Shown piece after piece: positions 46,187-58,740 of a DNA stretch of 64,000 nucleotides. Positions within the stretch are counted from its first letter, which is position 1. Each line of letters starts with the position of its first letter. The position numbers were made by a program, and so were the translations under genes. The notes below the pieces were generated by a model that did no database searches, had not been told where the DNA came from, and saw nothing but the letters and a program-made list of their open reading frames with translations. This stretch comes from Harmothoe impar (lineage: Eukaryota; Annelida; Polychaeta; Phyllodocida; Polynoidae), in contig OX381709.1 of NCBI GenBank assembly GCA_947462335.1, positions 42,874,933 to 42,938,932 of the forward strand. The letters run 5' to 3'.

Positions 46187-49100
46187 GATTGGGTGGAGAT
46201 ATCCCGTGGGCGGCCAGCTTTCAGGGATAGAAGTGGATCTTGTCAGGGGGATGTTGATCTAGGCGGATAAAGGCGGGCATGACGTGGGTCGGGTACCTGG
46301 GATGGACCCATCCAGGGTATCCAGAGATCCCGATTTCAAAGGCAAAACTTACCTGACCGCCACCTGTATGCTGTGATATACCTGGATCTGGATCTCCTAT
46401 ACTCACAGTGTCACCTCACCTCTAGTTTGGGGATTCTAGACAAGGACAGGGATGGATGTTCCATTTTCTGACAACTCTATATCAGATGTCTAACATCTGA
46501 AATACTTCTAGATATATTTCATAGTACATTCTTCCTGCTATTTCTGAAATTTCCACGTGTTTTTTTAAACTAAAAAGGGGGTCCTACCTATATCATCCTC
46601 CCCATGCTATAATTAAGAATACTAGCTCCTATGTTGATCTTAAAGAATGGGCAAGGTATACGATTACTGTAGTGACGGACTAATATATGCTCCGAGAAAC
46701 ATTAAATATGTTGAGAAACATTAACTAGCAGATTATATCATTATTGATTATCATAGGAACCAATGGTAAAAGCTCATGTGAGTTGACTACAAAATGTAAA
46801 AGTAGATGGCAATGTGCTTGCGTATAGCTTAGATTTGCTCACCGTGGAGACAATAATTGCCAATTTTGCCTTATCTAATTACTCCCCCATCACCACCTGC
46901 GATATAATGAATAGATAATAATCCTCAGACCCCCTGGAGGAATTCTCCAATGTAGGCTCCCCACTTCCAGTTAGTTCCTGTCGCTCTTTAGATGTCACTC
47001 TATCATCTAGAATGTAATCCAATGTGAGTATGTGATACAGCTCTTTCTATTGTAGAGTCATTGCTCTATCAGAGTCTCCCACTGGACCAGTCTGTGTGTG
47101 GAATTTCTATTGGGGCTGACAGAGGTAAATGATTGATTGTGTGATATGAAATTATAATGGCACTAAAACCAGTGCAATGCTTCTGTTATGGCTCATACAC
47201 AGCTTAATAAGATACATTTTACGACCACATGCTTCTATGCTGAAATTGATTTTATGACAATTCGGTCTGCTAGCTGTGATATATATGTGTTACCTACTAT
47301 TCTAATAGTCCAAGAGACTCACACAATATTCCCAATAGTGGTATTAATTGAAATGTTCAAACTGCCGTTAATCTAACCCAACAATATTTGGAGCACAAGC
47401 TCGGAGGTATATGCCTTTCTGTACAACAGGGAGGTTTCATATCAATTATTTCAAAATCATGAAACATGCCTTAAGCATAATGTCAAGGTTTCAAGCCCTT
47501 TAGAATACTGAATCATAAGGCGTTAAGTAACATAATGACATTTTCAACACTCATTGAAGGCAGTACCCAACTTTATTTTATTCAGTTAATACCTGTGTTT
47601 CAAACATAATGCAGTTCCAAATTGAATTGATTTAATTAAAACTGCTGCATGTTGCCATTCTAAATAAACGTACGGAATACAGAATATAACAATTAATGAA
47701 AAGTTTTAATAGACCATGCATATCTAGCATTTAATATCATCACTTATTATACACACAAGCCCCAAGATGTGGTACAAGATGATTGCCAATATTCAGAAGA
47801 ATAACTTGAACAAGAGCAGAACCAAAACACACTTGACCTCACACACAAAGAAGGCAAATATATCAATTCACATACAGTGGGCTTGAAGCCAAGGCATTAC
47901 CTGACAAAGCCTGAGACAAGTGAAGGATTAGGTTCATCAGTTCTACAGGGTAGAGGTAAAGCTGACAGCTGCCTGGGGCTAGTTGTCACCGTCACAATAC
48001 ACCTCACCAAGGTGGCTATGATATGTAGTCTGGCACCAACTCAAAACCCACCCAGCTCTGTAATCACATGTACTGGATCCTTAATGATCCTGACACAACT
48101 CACTCCTAAAACCACTCCTCCAGGGGATGCCAGCATTAAGTATGGATATTAGGAGGAGGTATTGGTGATTGCAGGGAGGTCCCTAAGGTGGTTATGTCTT
48201 GATATAACTACTCTAATAGAATATGTAATATGGATTTAAAGTGCTGTGATATAGAGAGGTGTGACTAAAATGGAATTGAATTAAATTGGGGAAGAGTATA
48301 AGTTCCTCATAGTAGAAGATACAATAATGATTCCCATCTTATTTTCTATGGACAATAATAATGCTCAATAAATTAAACATTCCCTCCATAAGTCTTTATG
48401 AGTAGGGCATCAGTATATTTCGTGATAAATGGATGCACTTCTGTGTCTTATATAGTTTAGCCTGTTCTTGCACAAATACTATTCATTATCCTGGTGCAAT
48501 CAGTGCTTTACATTGCTTTAAAATGTCATTGCTTCCTGAGATTACTGAGATCACTTCATTCGGTGTAAATAACTGTAATACATAAAGCTGGTAGTAATTT
48601 AGAGGGGAAATGTTGCTGTATAATTGAGGGTTGATTGAAGACATAGCCAAACTAGCTCAGCTCATTCATTAGTGTGAAGGGTTCGGCTAATAAGGCATAA
48701 GTCATGACAGGTACACGTGATTTCATATAGTGTTGTACACTAGTCGCCGATGGTTATTGTCATAATGGATGAATGGCAGGGTATGTAGGGTGGAGCTATG
48801 GATATTCATCTTCATAGTATTCTGCTGAAAAGGGTGTTATATCATGTATGGTATGAGCTGCTCCAGACCTGCTGAGAGTTGTTCATACACATGAAGCTGT
48901 ATGGGTTTCATACTGATGTGGTACTTTCTAAGTTGAAAGGCAGGATTATGGAACTCATGTATCCTTTGTCAAGAATAAATCCTTTTATCTTATTCCTTTC
49001 CAAAACATTACCCTTTAATGTAAAATGGATACCCGTTCAACATCTCCCTTTTCCTAGCCCCTTTGTGTTATGAACGAGTTAATACGTCGCCTTGTTGCCA

Positions 49101-52100
49101 ACTATAGTGACTATCCAAAGAAAAGAGTTATTATTAATATGCAGCACAGAGTAAAAAAAGACACAGATAAAGAGAATGAAGGCTGCTTTGCGTATTCAAC
49201 TCTATCAGTGAAATACAATCTTGTATGAAGCAGATATGAATGGAGCAGTATGCCGTGTGACAGTCACGTTCACACGTCCTTGTCCTACATCGTACACTGA
49301 TATAGCTTCAGGCCTCAGAAGCACACCCACTATCTGTATCTATATGAATATCTCTCAACTTCAACCATATAGCCTTGCTCAATACTTTACTTTGCATATC
49401 TGCATGCATGTTTATACAACAACCAATTTATTTTGGCTTTAAAGTTATATTGATAGGGCAGGTTCAATACTAATCCCAGTTCAATAGCTGTTCATATCCT
49501 TAGGCTCACACATCGTCCTATCGCCATCCTATCAAAATGCTAATTTGCACGCCTACTCAAGACAGCGGTCTGTGTGCTGTCGTGATATTGAAACATACCC
49601 AGTACATATTACATTCATTATATAGACATTTGACATTCCATGAAGACTACTGTATCTTTCCTCATGTGAAAATATATAATTTCTACAATAATGCCTTGTG
49701 TTTAGCTTATCACATGAAGTTTTCACAAGTGTTTTCTGCCGAACTTACAGAATTTGAGGAAGGTTATGATAGCCAGAACTTTCGATTTATTTATGTTTCA
49801 TAACATGTCATAAAACGTATTGGTTAGATATTAAGCTCATATGTTTCACATAACTTGCCATTCATATCATATATACATCTACTGATATTTACCTGATGAG
49901 ATAGGACACATTTTCGCCACGTGTCTCGTTTTTTAACCTATATAAATATGTGAAAGGTCAGCACAAAACTGAGTGATCCATCAACACAGAAATAAACAAA
50001 CTGATGGACCAACCTTATATCTACCTACATGTATACCCAAGGAGAAAATTGAGCTTGTATATTCATATCACTAACAAAAAAATAGCAAACAGCTGGTAGA
50101 CTATATACATGAACTCGTTGGGTCCAATATGTTGCCTATTTTTTTCCACCTATCTCCGCTTAATCACCCAGTGGTAACAGACGGTAGGGGGTGTCTGGCA
50201 GGGCAGGGGGCCCCCTGTAAATGTCAGCCACCTCCTGGAGGTGTGTGCCCTGCTCCTGGAGAACCCCTCACCTGGGCAGGGCCCTGCTCACCTGGGTAAC
50301 CAACAGGTGAGGTGTCTTTGATGTAGCAGCTAAGTGATAAGTTGCCAACTAACTGGCCTCATTACTATATATATACACCTGTATACACCTTACACATGGG
50401 CCATATTTGTCTACACTTTGTTAGCCTTTTTATTTAGTGATTATATTAGATCATGTATACGAGTTGGGAAATAAATCATCAGCTGAGTTACTACATCAGT
50501 GTTTACAATTACATGTAATCGCAGTTTTTCAGTTGTAGAGCAGAAGTATGAACTGATTTTAAATACTGAAATATACTGCTGCATCAAATTTTATCCTAGA
50601 CACCGGTGACTTCAAAACGGTGGTTGAAATATTCAAGCACTGCTTAAATATGTCATGTCTTGCTTTGATGCAACAGGTACAGAGAAAGCCACCCAGTCTG
50701 GTGTAAAGATACATATATCGGTCCATCTACCACAGGGCACCCCTTCAATGAGCAGTGGTCCACTTCAGTGAACTCTTCCGGGTGCAGAGATGTACTATTA
50801 ACGATTGATGAGGAGGATAAAAGCAAGTTTAACTTGTCAGCTCATCAATGATGTGAGTCTACCTGCCTATGCCCTTTGATGATAAACATGGAGCAGCTCA
50901 CCTGACAAAAGTAGGGGTTGGAGCTGCTCATGAAGGGGCAGATGATGAAAGGGACTTAAAATGTGCGAAACCAACGGTGAAATTGTACACAGTAAGGTAC
51001 ATTAGACCACCTCACTGACTGCGTAAACTTCATCCAACCACACTGCCGAGTTTGTTGAAAGTTGCATTTAAATACTGAAGCAAAATCGGAACAGTCAAGA
51101 AAGGTTTAGGAAACATATTCCCCCTTTTTGATTATTGATCACAAATTGTGCTATATCACGGAATAGGAACACCCTTGGCCTACAGTTTCTTGCTATGGGA
51201 ATATAGAGCAAAGAGAAGGCATAATCAAGGCCATATAGTGGGTATTATATACACTTGACATGAAACAGGCCTGCATCAAAGGCACACATAATCATCAGTC
51301 TGTGGCATATTGCTCTGAGCTCTCCCAGGCACTAACAAGAACTGTAGGTCCCATTGGCCTATTAACATTTACCTACGTTTGATATAAAATGATGTGGTTT
51401 CTTTTGCATCCGCTCATGCTCTAAGCGAACAATGGCAAGCGGATGGGAAAGAAATGTCGACATTTGTGACTGCCTCTGGGCACGTTCTCTGAGAAGTATC
51501 GTGGGCATGGGGACTAGAAATAGGGCCGTGTTCAACGAAAAGTCATGCTTTTAAAAGATATATCCTAATTTCCATGTCTCTTTTTCTCCCCAATTCCCCA
51601 CACACCATTACCCTCTGTTCTCTTCCTCATCCCTCCCTTCCTGCCATTCAAACTATCCCCTCAACCCATGTACCCTACTAAATTCCAAACGCATTTTTCT
51701 TCAAACGCATAGGTCTATACTATAAACCAAAGAAACCTTTCTTTTCTCCATGCACCTCGTATGTTCATGACATATATCCAAGGCTGACCGCTGGTCAGAG
51801 GCCCCAATATAAATACAACGCTGAATGAATCTATGCGGCATATAAGGATATGACCCTGGAGCTCAGGACCCTGCCTCCTCATCTAGGGGAATCACCACCA
51901 GGGTGAACAACCAGCTGGACAATGGGGCTCGGGGCTCCCTATAGCCCTACAATGCCCACCCCTATAAATACCCATCAAAAGTTGCGTTGATGACCTGTGC
52001 GCTTTCACCGCGCGAATTGCCGCCCATGTCGCCTATAGAGGAGGGGCCCACGTCGCCATTCACACTAGCAAACCATGAAAATCGGCGGTAAATCAGGCTG

Positions 52101-52633
52101 GGGAGCAGTAGGGGGTCTCCTCTCTCTTTCTGCCCCCTCCCCCACCTCCCACATTCAACCCTATACACCTGACGGCAGAATTGAGGCTGCTGTCACAAGA
52201 GGGAAGGCCGTGTCGTACCGTCATGGGCATAGTTACGTCCAGATTTAGCATGCACATAGCAGCCATGTGTGATCAACTCAACGCCCATCAAACCATCAGG
52301 GGCTAAAGGGGGTGGAGATGTATTGTGTGGATCTCTATGAAATGCTTGGAAAATGCACCAAGAAACAGCACCATGTTTTGCTGACACCTCCACCTACTCC
52401 TCCCATTTTCCACTTGACAGTATGTGTACAATACAAATAACATAAATGTAGTTATTGCTCATCTATGCTTGGTCGAGTCCATGCTTTGACCCCTTAATTG
52501 ACCTGAACTTAATGGCCAAATAAATCCCATTTTAACTATGTGTGTAATCTCGAGACTGCTTCCTCAAAGTATACAGACCCCTTGGTATGGATCTAGCTCA
52601 ACTTACGGCATCAAATAACTAATATCACTTATA
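46187..52633. other. Non-coding stretch, no supported gene
   Basis: AT-rich with ORFs under 92 codons. A small inverted repeat (about 50887-50933) pairs CATGGAGCAGCTC with GAGCTGCTCATG. CCTGGAGG-type motifs recur near 46932 and 50235. Confidence 0.5.
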
Positions 52634-53674
52634 CAGTCAACTCCCTCCTAACGGCCACCCCTCTATAGCGGCCACCTCATCAATGCGGCCATATTTGGAA
52701 AGTCCCAACCCTTTTCCCCTTTATTTTAATGTAAAAAAACTCCCCCTATTGCGGCCACCCCTCTAATGCGGCCACCTCGCCCTGCGGCCACCTATTTTAC
52801 TGTCCCAAATTAAGTAAAACTCCCTCTAATCCGGCCATTTGTGGAAAAAGACAGTAAAACTTTGACCTGCATTTCCGTTTACATGTGGATTCAGGCTGTA
52901 TTTGCTATCCTGCAGTTGCTGAGGAGAATGTGTCGGGGTGGGAGGGCCGGGGGGGGGGGGCTGCGGGAGCTTTAACACCTTCTTGTATCAAGGCACCCCC
53001 CCCCCCCTTCTGTCCGAACCCTTCACACATTCCCTTATAAAACAATGGGACAACCCCCACCCAACCCACCTATGTCTGAAGGACAACAGGAGGTGGGGAG
53101 GTCATGGACTACAACGGGGGCTTCCATAAAGTATGTACGCAGAAATTGCTCCCACCCCCCTGAAGTTCTTGTATGCATTAAAATAAAGGGTTTATGTACG
53201 CAAACATTTCCAGAAAATAGAACCCCCCCCCCCCCACCCCCCTTGGTGCGTATGGAAGCCCCCAACCTACCTGACACATTCCGCTCAGGTTCTGCTTGGG
53301 TGACCAGAGAGTCGCGAGGGGGGGGGGGGGGAGGGGTTGGGGGGGGGGGCGTGGGAGGCAAGTTATAGCAAGGAGAGGGGTAAAAGGTTAACAAAGAAGT
53401 CCTGTACCTACAAGATGTATTTATTCTCAAAAATACTAAAATATCAATTAACTATTATATTGACCAGCGCCAGAATGCCTGTTAAAATTCATGTATGTTG
53501 ATGTACATAATTTGTTTATACAATATTTAGGCTATATAATCAATTTATATGGCTCTGAGCTTTGGTTCCATATGCTCTATAGACTTGGCATTGACTCCCT
53601 CCAGTGCAGCCACCTCGCTAATGCGGCCAGTTTTGGATAGTCCCAAGGGTGGCCGCATTACAGGGAGTTGACTG
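52634..53674. mobile_element. pogo-like non-autonomous element, TA-flanked
   Basis: The ends are inverted: CAGTCAACTCCCTCC on the left and, reverse-complemented, CAGTCAACTCCCTGTAATG on the right, each beside TA (52632-52633 and 53675-53676). Both ends carry GCGGCCACC-type modules. The module with AATGCGGCCA and AGTCCCAA appears in the same orientation at both ends, so this may be a composite of smaller units. The interior has long C and G runs and no transposase frame. The assignment rests on the end sequence and the TA sites. Confidence 0.6.
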
Positions 53675-54554
53675 TACTTACAAATGGACCTCGTATATAT
53701 CACTTTAAATAAACTGGCACAAGAACTTCCAAATTTACCAGTTCTTATCAAACATATTGAACCATCACAAGGACATATTGGGAGCGGGGAATCACTGTCA
53801 ACTAGAAATCACCCCAGGGCATAAACCTGCAGCTTTAAGCACTTCACCATTTCCACGAGGGGCTTCTGAAAATAGACCCACCCTTGACTATATACATAAC
53901 AATGGGACGCTCCACAAAAGGAGACACTACCAATAGTGTTTCCTTAATCGGTTATTTCAGTGGGAGGTGAGTGGAGGGGTGGTAGTGTGTAACAAAGGTA
54001 CAAATGGCCAGGTGTCAGGTGATGAAGGTAATGGAGTGACGACTCCACAGGAGGTGGAGGATGCTCCAGCACTGTATTAGGTCACTAAGGTAGCATACAG
54101 GGGTCAAGGACCCCCAGCTTGTTCTGCTGATGGCCTATACCCCAGCACTATAAGGCTAGGCCTAAAAGAAATAATGTTGGGCTTTTTTGGGGTAAACGAG
54201 TCTTTTTAGAACCAAAAAAGATGACAAGTATATGTAAAATGTCCGGAATTTACCAACTGGTAAAAGAAAAAGAAAATTATACCTACACACCTTATTATAT
54301 TGGCCCTGTTACCTGAACACAAGTTTTTTCTTGGCCCTAGCACTTCCCATGGGTCTGGCTGCTAAAGGGCCAATTAGCTGTAATTGCCTCATCTAGGTGG
54401 GATGAGGTTTGGCATCTATGTGTCGTGTGTCATCCTCTAGTTTGCACCAATTACATTTAGGACATTGGGGCTTGCTTGCAAGCGTTCCTCTGTGAAATAC
54501 ATGTATTTATTTTTTTGAAATACAAGATGTCCAATGCTTTAGCACTGAAGGGCC

Positions 54555-54934
54555 GTATTCAATGCCCCCATTGAATACAACATGGCAGTATTCAATGGGC
54601 TAAGAAAAAAGTTGGTTTTCATTCATTAAATGGCTTCAAATAAAAAATTAACACAAATGCCAACTACATTGATACCGTCTCTGTTGTATTTCACGAGTGG
54701 GGGCTGGGGCAGTATCCCAGGAAGCCGCAGGGCTAAGAAAAAGTTGGTTTTCATTCATTAAATGGCTTCAAATAAAAAAATAAACACAAATGCCAACTAC
54801 ATTGATACCGCTCCGATGTATTTCACGAGTGGGGGCTGGGGCGCATCCCACTCAGCCTGCAGCTTCGTGGGATACTGCCCCAGCCCCCACTCGTGAAATA
54901 CAACAGAGACGGTATCAATGGACGTTGGCATTTG
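54555..54934. repeat. Compound direct and inverted repeat
   Basis: A hairpin of GTATTCAATG arms around CCCC (54555-54578) precedes two direct copies of a ~133-bp unit (54597-54729 and from 54730). A third, inverted copy of the inner part (about 54865-54934, GGGATACTGCCCCAGCCCCC onward) follows. The arrangement folds on itself and may be a degenerate foldback element. Confidence 0.75.
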
Positions 54935-54965
54935 TCTATGTATACATCATATTACATGTAATGGA

Positions 54966-55094
54966 TTAGTATCCTGTCCTTAGCTTACCTAATGCTACAC
55001 ATTTAGTGTCAACACATATTAGCAGAATATTTAGTATCCTGTCCTTAGCTTACCTAATGCTACACATTAGTGTTAACACATATTAGCAGAATAT
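54966..55094. repeat. Tandem duplication, 65 bp x 2
   Basis: The unit beginning TTAGTATCCTGTCCTTAGCT and ending AGCAGAATAT is present at 54966-55030 and again at 55031-55094, with one-base differences. Confidence 0.88.
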
Positions 55095-55582
55095 TCCCCA
55101 AACATTGTTAACGTGTATGACCTATAAAAAAAAAGAAGCTTGATGGAATCTTTCGGATATTATATGAGCTGGGACTATAACTTTCTGTTAATGCATGGAC
55201 CACATGACACTCGGCACTAACAGATGACGATGTGCAGCATTAATGTATACATATACTATCTACTAATGGGATCTAAAGTTGCAAAGCTCACCTCAAATAC
55301 CCCAGATACTGTAATACCAATGCTACAGTTAACATGTAACCCTCCACCCCTATTATCAGTAGTAATACTATCCTCCATTCAATCATGACCGTATTCAAGT
55401 CTTAAGCTGGCAGTTTCACTTTTGGGACACGTACAACAGCATATTGTGAGCATGCCAACTGACCTGGCGTGCCTCAAATACCCACGGGAGGTCTTAAAAT
55501 CTGCACCCAGTGCTGGCAGTCCCAGGGGCTGATGTGGGGGGCTAACCCTTCAAGGGCTGCATAGCGCTTTAATGTCCTGGGT

Positions 55583-55739
55583 CGTCATGATGCATGGATG
55601 CAGCACTGGCGAGTAGTATACTCGTCATGACTGCATTTGTGCATCATGCCTACCCTCGGGAGTGAATCAGCCCCATTTGGTCAGCATTGTGCATGCATGC
55701 AACCCTGGTGCGAGTTACTCGTCAGGGTTGCATGCATGC
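55583..55739. repeat. Dispersed palindromic element, copies 4 and 5
   Basis: The first unit (55583-55650) has arms CGTCATGATGCATGGATGC and, reverse-complemented, GGCATGATGCACAAATGC. The second (55691-55739) is an almost complete palindrome with ~24-bp arms running from GCATGCATGCAACCCTGG through a CGAGTTACTCG centre. The arms and centre match the units at 5.1 and 21.5 kb. Confidence 0.65.
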
Positions 55740-56435
55740 ATGCCGGCAAAATAATGCAATAAAGTAGTATACGGATCTTAAAAGGTTAAGGTATGAGTAT
55801 AGAAGGGTGGGGCTCCAACTGGGCACACCTGAGAAACCACTCACCTGTGCGAGATGGATGAGGGCCACCCCTGGGAGGCTTTGAACTGGCCGCCAAGTCA
55901 CCATAGGCAACACATGGCATGTGTGTATACCTCCAGTGTTGGTCATTTCAAAAGATGCGTGTCTGCATTACAATAGGTGGACACTGGCATAGAGCTGTTT
56001 TGCAGATCAGTGATTGAGTGCCAATTGACGTCTATTCCTACACAGTACAAATGATTGGTCAGCAATTCATGTGTCTCATCTTTATTAGCATTTAAGAGTA
56101 CCATCTACACTAAGGATGTCTATTCCTCAACCTGTTAAAAAGGACCAAATTCAATTCCCAAGTAGGAAAGTATTTCAGCTGAGACTGGTCAACATTCAAA
56201 TGGTTGTCAGGTTTTCCCTCAAGCACCACAGAGCCCAGCTCTCTCAGACAATTTGGAAAATTAGTTTTCTTTTGTATGCCTTTCAGCTTTGGTAAAGGGA
56301 GGACCAGCCTTTGCTGATAGGTGTGCATCAAGTGCCTGCAGCGGTGTATTCTCTTGGGGGCTCACCTGCGGGGCTCATCTTTTCATGGAGGACACTGGTG
56401 TGTTATGCTGTGCATAATGCTATCACTGCCAACTA

Positions 56436-56646
56436 GGGTAGATTCACCATGAGTCGGACACGTACCGTGAGACGGACACTGAAACATCTAATTATCCATG
56501 TATGATAAGAGTTCTAGGTGCTCTTTGATGAAAAAATTAAACTTGATCTTTGCCATTGGTCACACATATAGAGATTAGAATGATCAAATCAACATAAATT
56601 CTAATTCCGTCTCAGGGTATGTGTCCGACTGAAGGTGAATCTACCC
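56436..56646. mobile_element. 211-bp MITE with 40-bp inverted ends and TA flanks
   Basis: The left end starts GGGTAGATTCACCATGAGTC. The right end, reverse-complemented, starts GGGTAGATTCACCTTCAGTC. About 36 of 40 positions agree, down to GAGACGG. TA flanks both ends (56434-56435 and 56647-56648), as in Tc1/mariner-type insertion. The interior is AT-rich and non-coding. Confidence 0.85.
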
Positions 56647-57338
56647 TATAATGCTGTATATGTGGCACACTTTCTATGTGAGAGCTAGTTCTGCGGATAT
56701 GACTGTAGAAAGGGGAGCTTTAGGATTTCACTTTTGTGTGTTCTGGGCGAAGAAATCATTGGTAAAATTCATTTCTTCAAATTTTAATTTTGATGACTTT
56801 TTAACATTTCTGAACTTTAAATGTATGACAATTGTTTACATTTATCATCTAAACCCAACGTTCAGAAGGCTTTAGATGTCTAATATATTGAGCTCCAGTT
56901 AGACTATCCTCCCTTCATTTCTGACTAATTCTTGGCTCAGACAACGTAATACGTTTAAAAGAAAGACCTCAATTCACTTGGCATTGCAGTCAAATGAGCA
57001 CTCCAACTTTCCCTAAACACCACGTTATCCCTACTTAAAATCCTACATACTCCCATTACTCAGTGCAGTATTGGCGAGGGCTAGACAATCCCCAACCAAC
57101 AAAGTCTGCATTATACTAAGTTATAGCTTCAATTGGCAAAGCCCAGGCCATATTCGCCGTACAAATTCCAGATTACGTTTTCAAAGAAAAAACGTGCTTT
57201 TGTAACCGATGCTAATGTTACTGTACATATAAAGGCAGCTTGGTGATTATTGTACCCAGGGGATCTAAATCCTCTACTAAAACCACTTGTACAAAACCAA
57301 CCATGACGGCTCATTAATTCCTTTATTATTTTTGTCAG

Positions 57339-57484
57339 GTCATACTGACACTGGGACTTTAGGTGTAGACACATATGAAAGGACCCACACGACAAGCTGC
57401 CATTGCATTTCCGGTTACTATAAGTCTACATCCATTAAAGAGGACTTGGGAGGCAGTGTGGCTAAAAGGGAGTTTCACAAATAG
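57339..57484 (+). CDS. Candidate terminal exon of an unrecognised gene
   Basis: A long T-rich tract ending TTTTTGTCAG precedes an open segment that reads HTDTGTLGVDTYERTHTTSC and continues with HCISGYYKS to a TAG. It enters in phase 1. No family is recognised. It is phase-compatible with the exit of the candidate at 11823-11943, but 45 kb separates them, so that link is weak. Confidence 0.2.
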
Positions 57485-58554
57485 TAGCAGAGATGCCAGC
57501 TTCGTTTAGCATTGCATCCACTGAACTGGGGCCTAACGCGTTTACATCATGCAAGTCGTGAACCACTACTAATTCCCCCTTCCCCTGAGAGCAATCACAT
57601 AATAGCTATCTATCCTTTGATGCTACCTCACTGAAACTATTGACAAGGCGGGTCTTGTGTGGGGAATCTTTGAAGTAGTGTTTTTTAACCTGGAACTTCT
57701 ATCGACTGCACTTAGCATCAACTATGTATACACCTGGAATCCCTGAAAACACCAGGTCCTTATAGCAGCTATGTACACACCTAGTTATATCTTTACACAC
57801 GGCGGATGGATTTAATTACATCGATCTGGCTACATTTCCTTTTCAAATGTGTCTCTTTTTTTCATTTTTCATTTTCTTTTTGAAGGTGTATTCATATAGT
57901 GTTTGTCTGGGTGGGTGTCAGGAGGCACGCCTACACCCAACACTCTCCCATTCACACCCCTCCCCTCTTTGTGTACCAAAAACGCCAACATGCAAACCTA
58001 ATTATTGACAATATTCATCAGGTGAATGGAGGATGTGCGCCCATTGACTGGGGGTTCATTCAGTCTAGCATGACGCTGTGTGTCTGGGGTGCTGACGGCT
58101 GCCTGCCTTTTGTATAGAACCAAGTGGTGTAAAATAAGCCTGATACACCAATGGGCTGGCCGCCAAGCTGGGTGTTATCGGGTGGGGGGGGGGGGGGTGA
58201 GGAGAGGCAATATTATGAAGTGAGAGGATGAGACTGAGGAATAGTCTATTATATTGGTATTAAAGCTCATATATTAGGTGGGTGTTTTACAGGCCACACC
58301 TAGACAAGGTACATTTAGTATGCATCCAGGGGCAGTTAATAGATGTATAGGAAACGTTATTTACCGGTATTGATGTTTGTATTTATAAGGGTTATCACTC
58401 ATAAAGACTTAAATAGTTTAGCGATTATTCATCTATTTAGATTTTTCAAGAGTACATCCATCAATCCATTATTTAAACATCCCCCTGCCCAATATAAGTA
58501 GACGTTTTATTCAAACATTTACTGGTACTTTTCTAATGCCCCTCCCATGTCCAG

Positions 58555-58740
58555 GACCTACTCCAGGTGGTGGAACCGCTAAGGACCAGGATAAGGGCCG
58601 AGCTGAAGATAAGATACTATTACTAACGTTCTTATCTTATACTACTGGGTACTACTACACACAGGATCCGGAACCTGCTCAAATGGGGAACACCGACTTC
58701 CGGTTCAGACAACTGGATCCTATGTTTACCCCTATCAGAG
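58555..58740 (+). CDS. Candidate 186-bp phase 1-1 exon of an unrecognised gene
   Basis: The acceptor (TTCTAATGCCCCTCCCATGTCCAG, with a CTAAT branch-like site) and donor (CAGAG/GTGATT) bound exactly 62 codons. The reading frame enters and leaves in phase 1, the arrangement typical of animal domain exons. The product includes AKDQDKGRAEDK and GYYYTQDPEPAQMGNTDFRF. I do not recognise it. It is the best of the exon candidates here, but still unproven. Confidence 0.3.

Noticed and set aside
53035..53430. 131-codon frame with a poly-proline stretch
   Set aside because: The proline run is a translated C/G homopolymer inside the pogo-like element.
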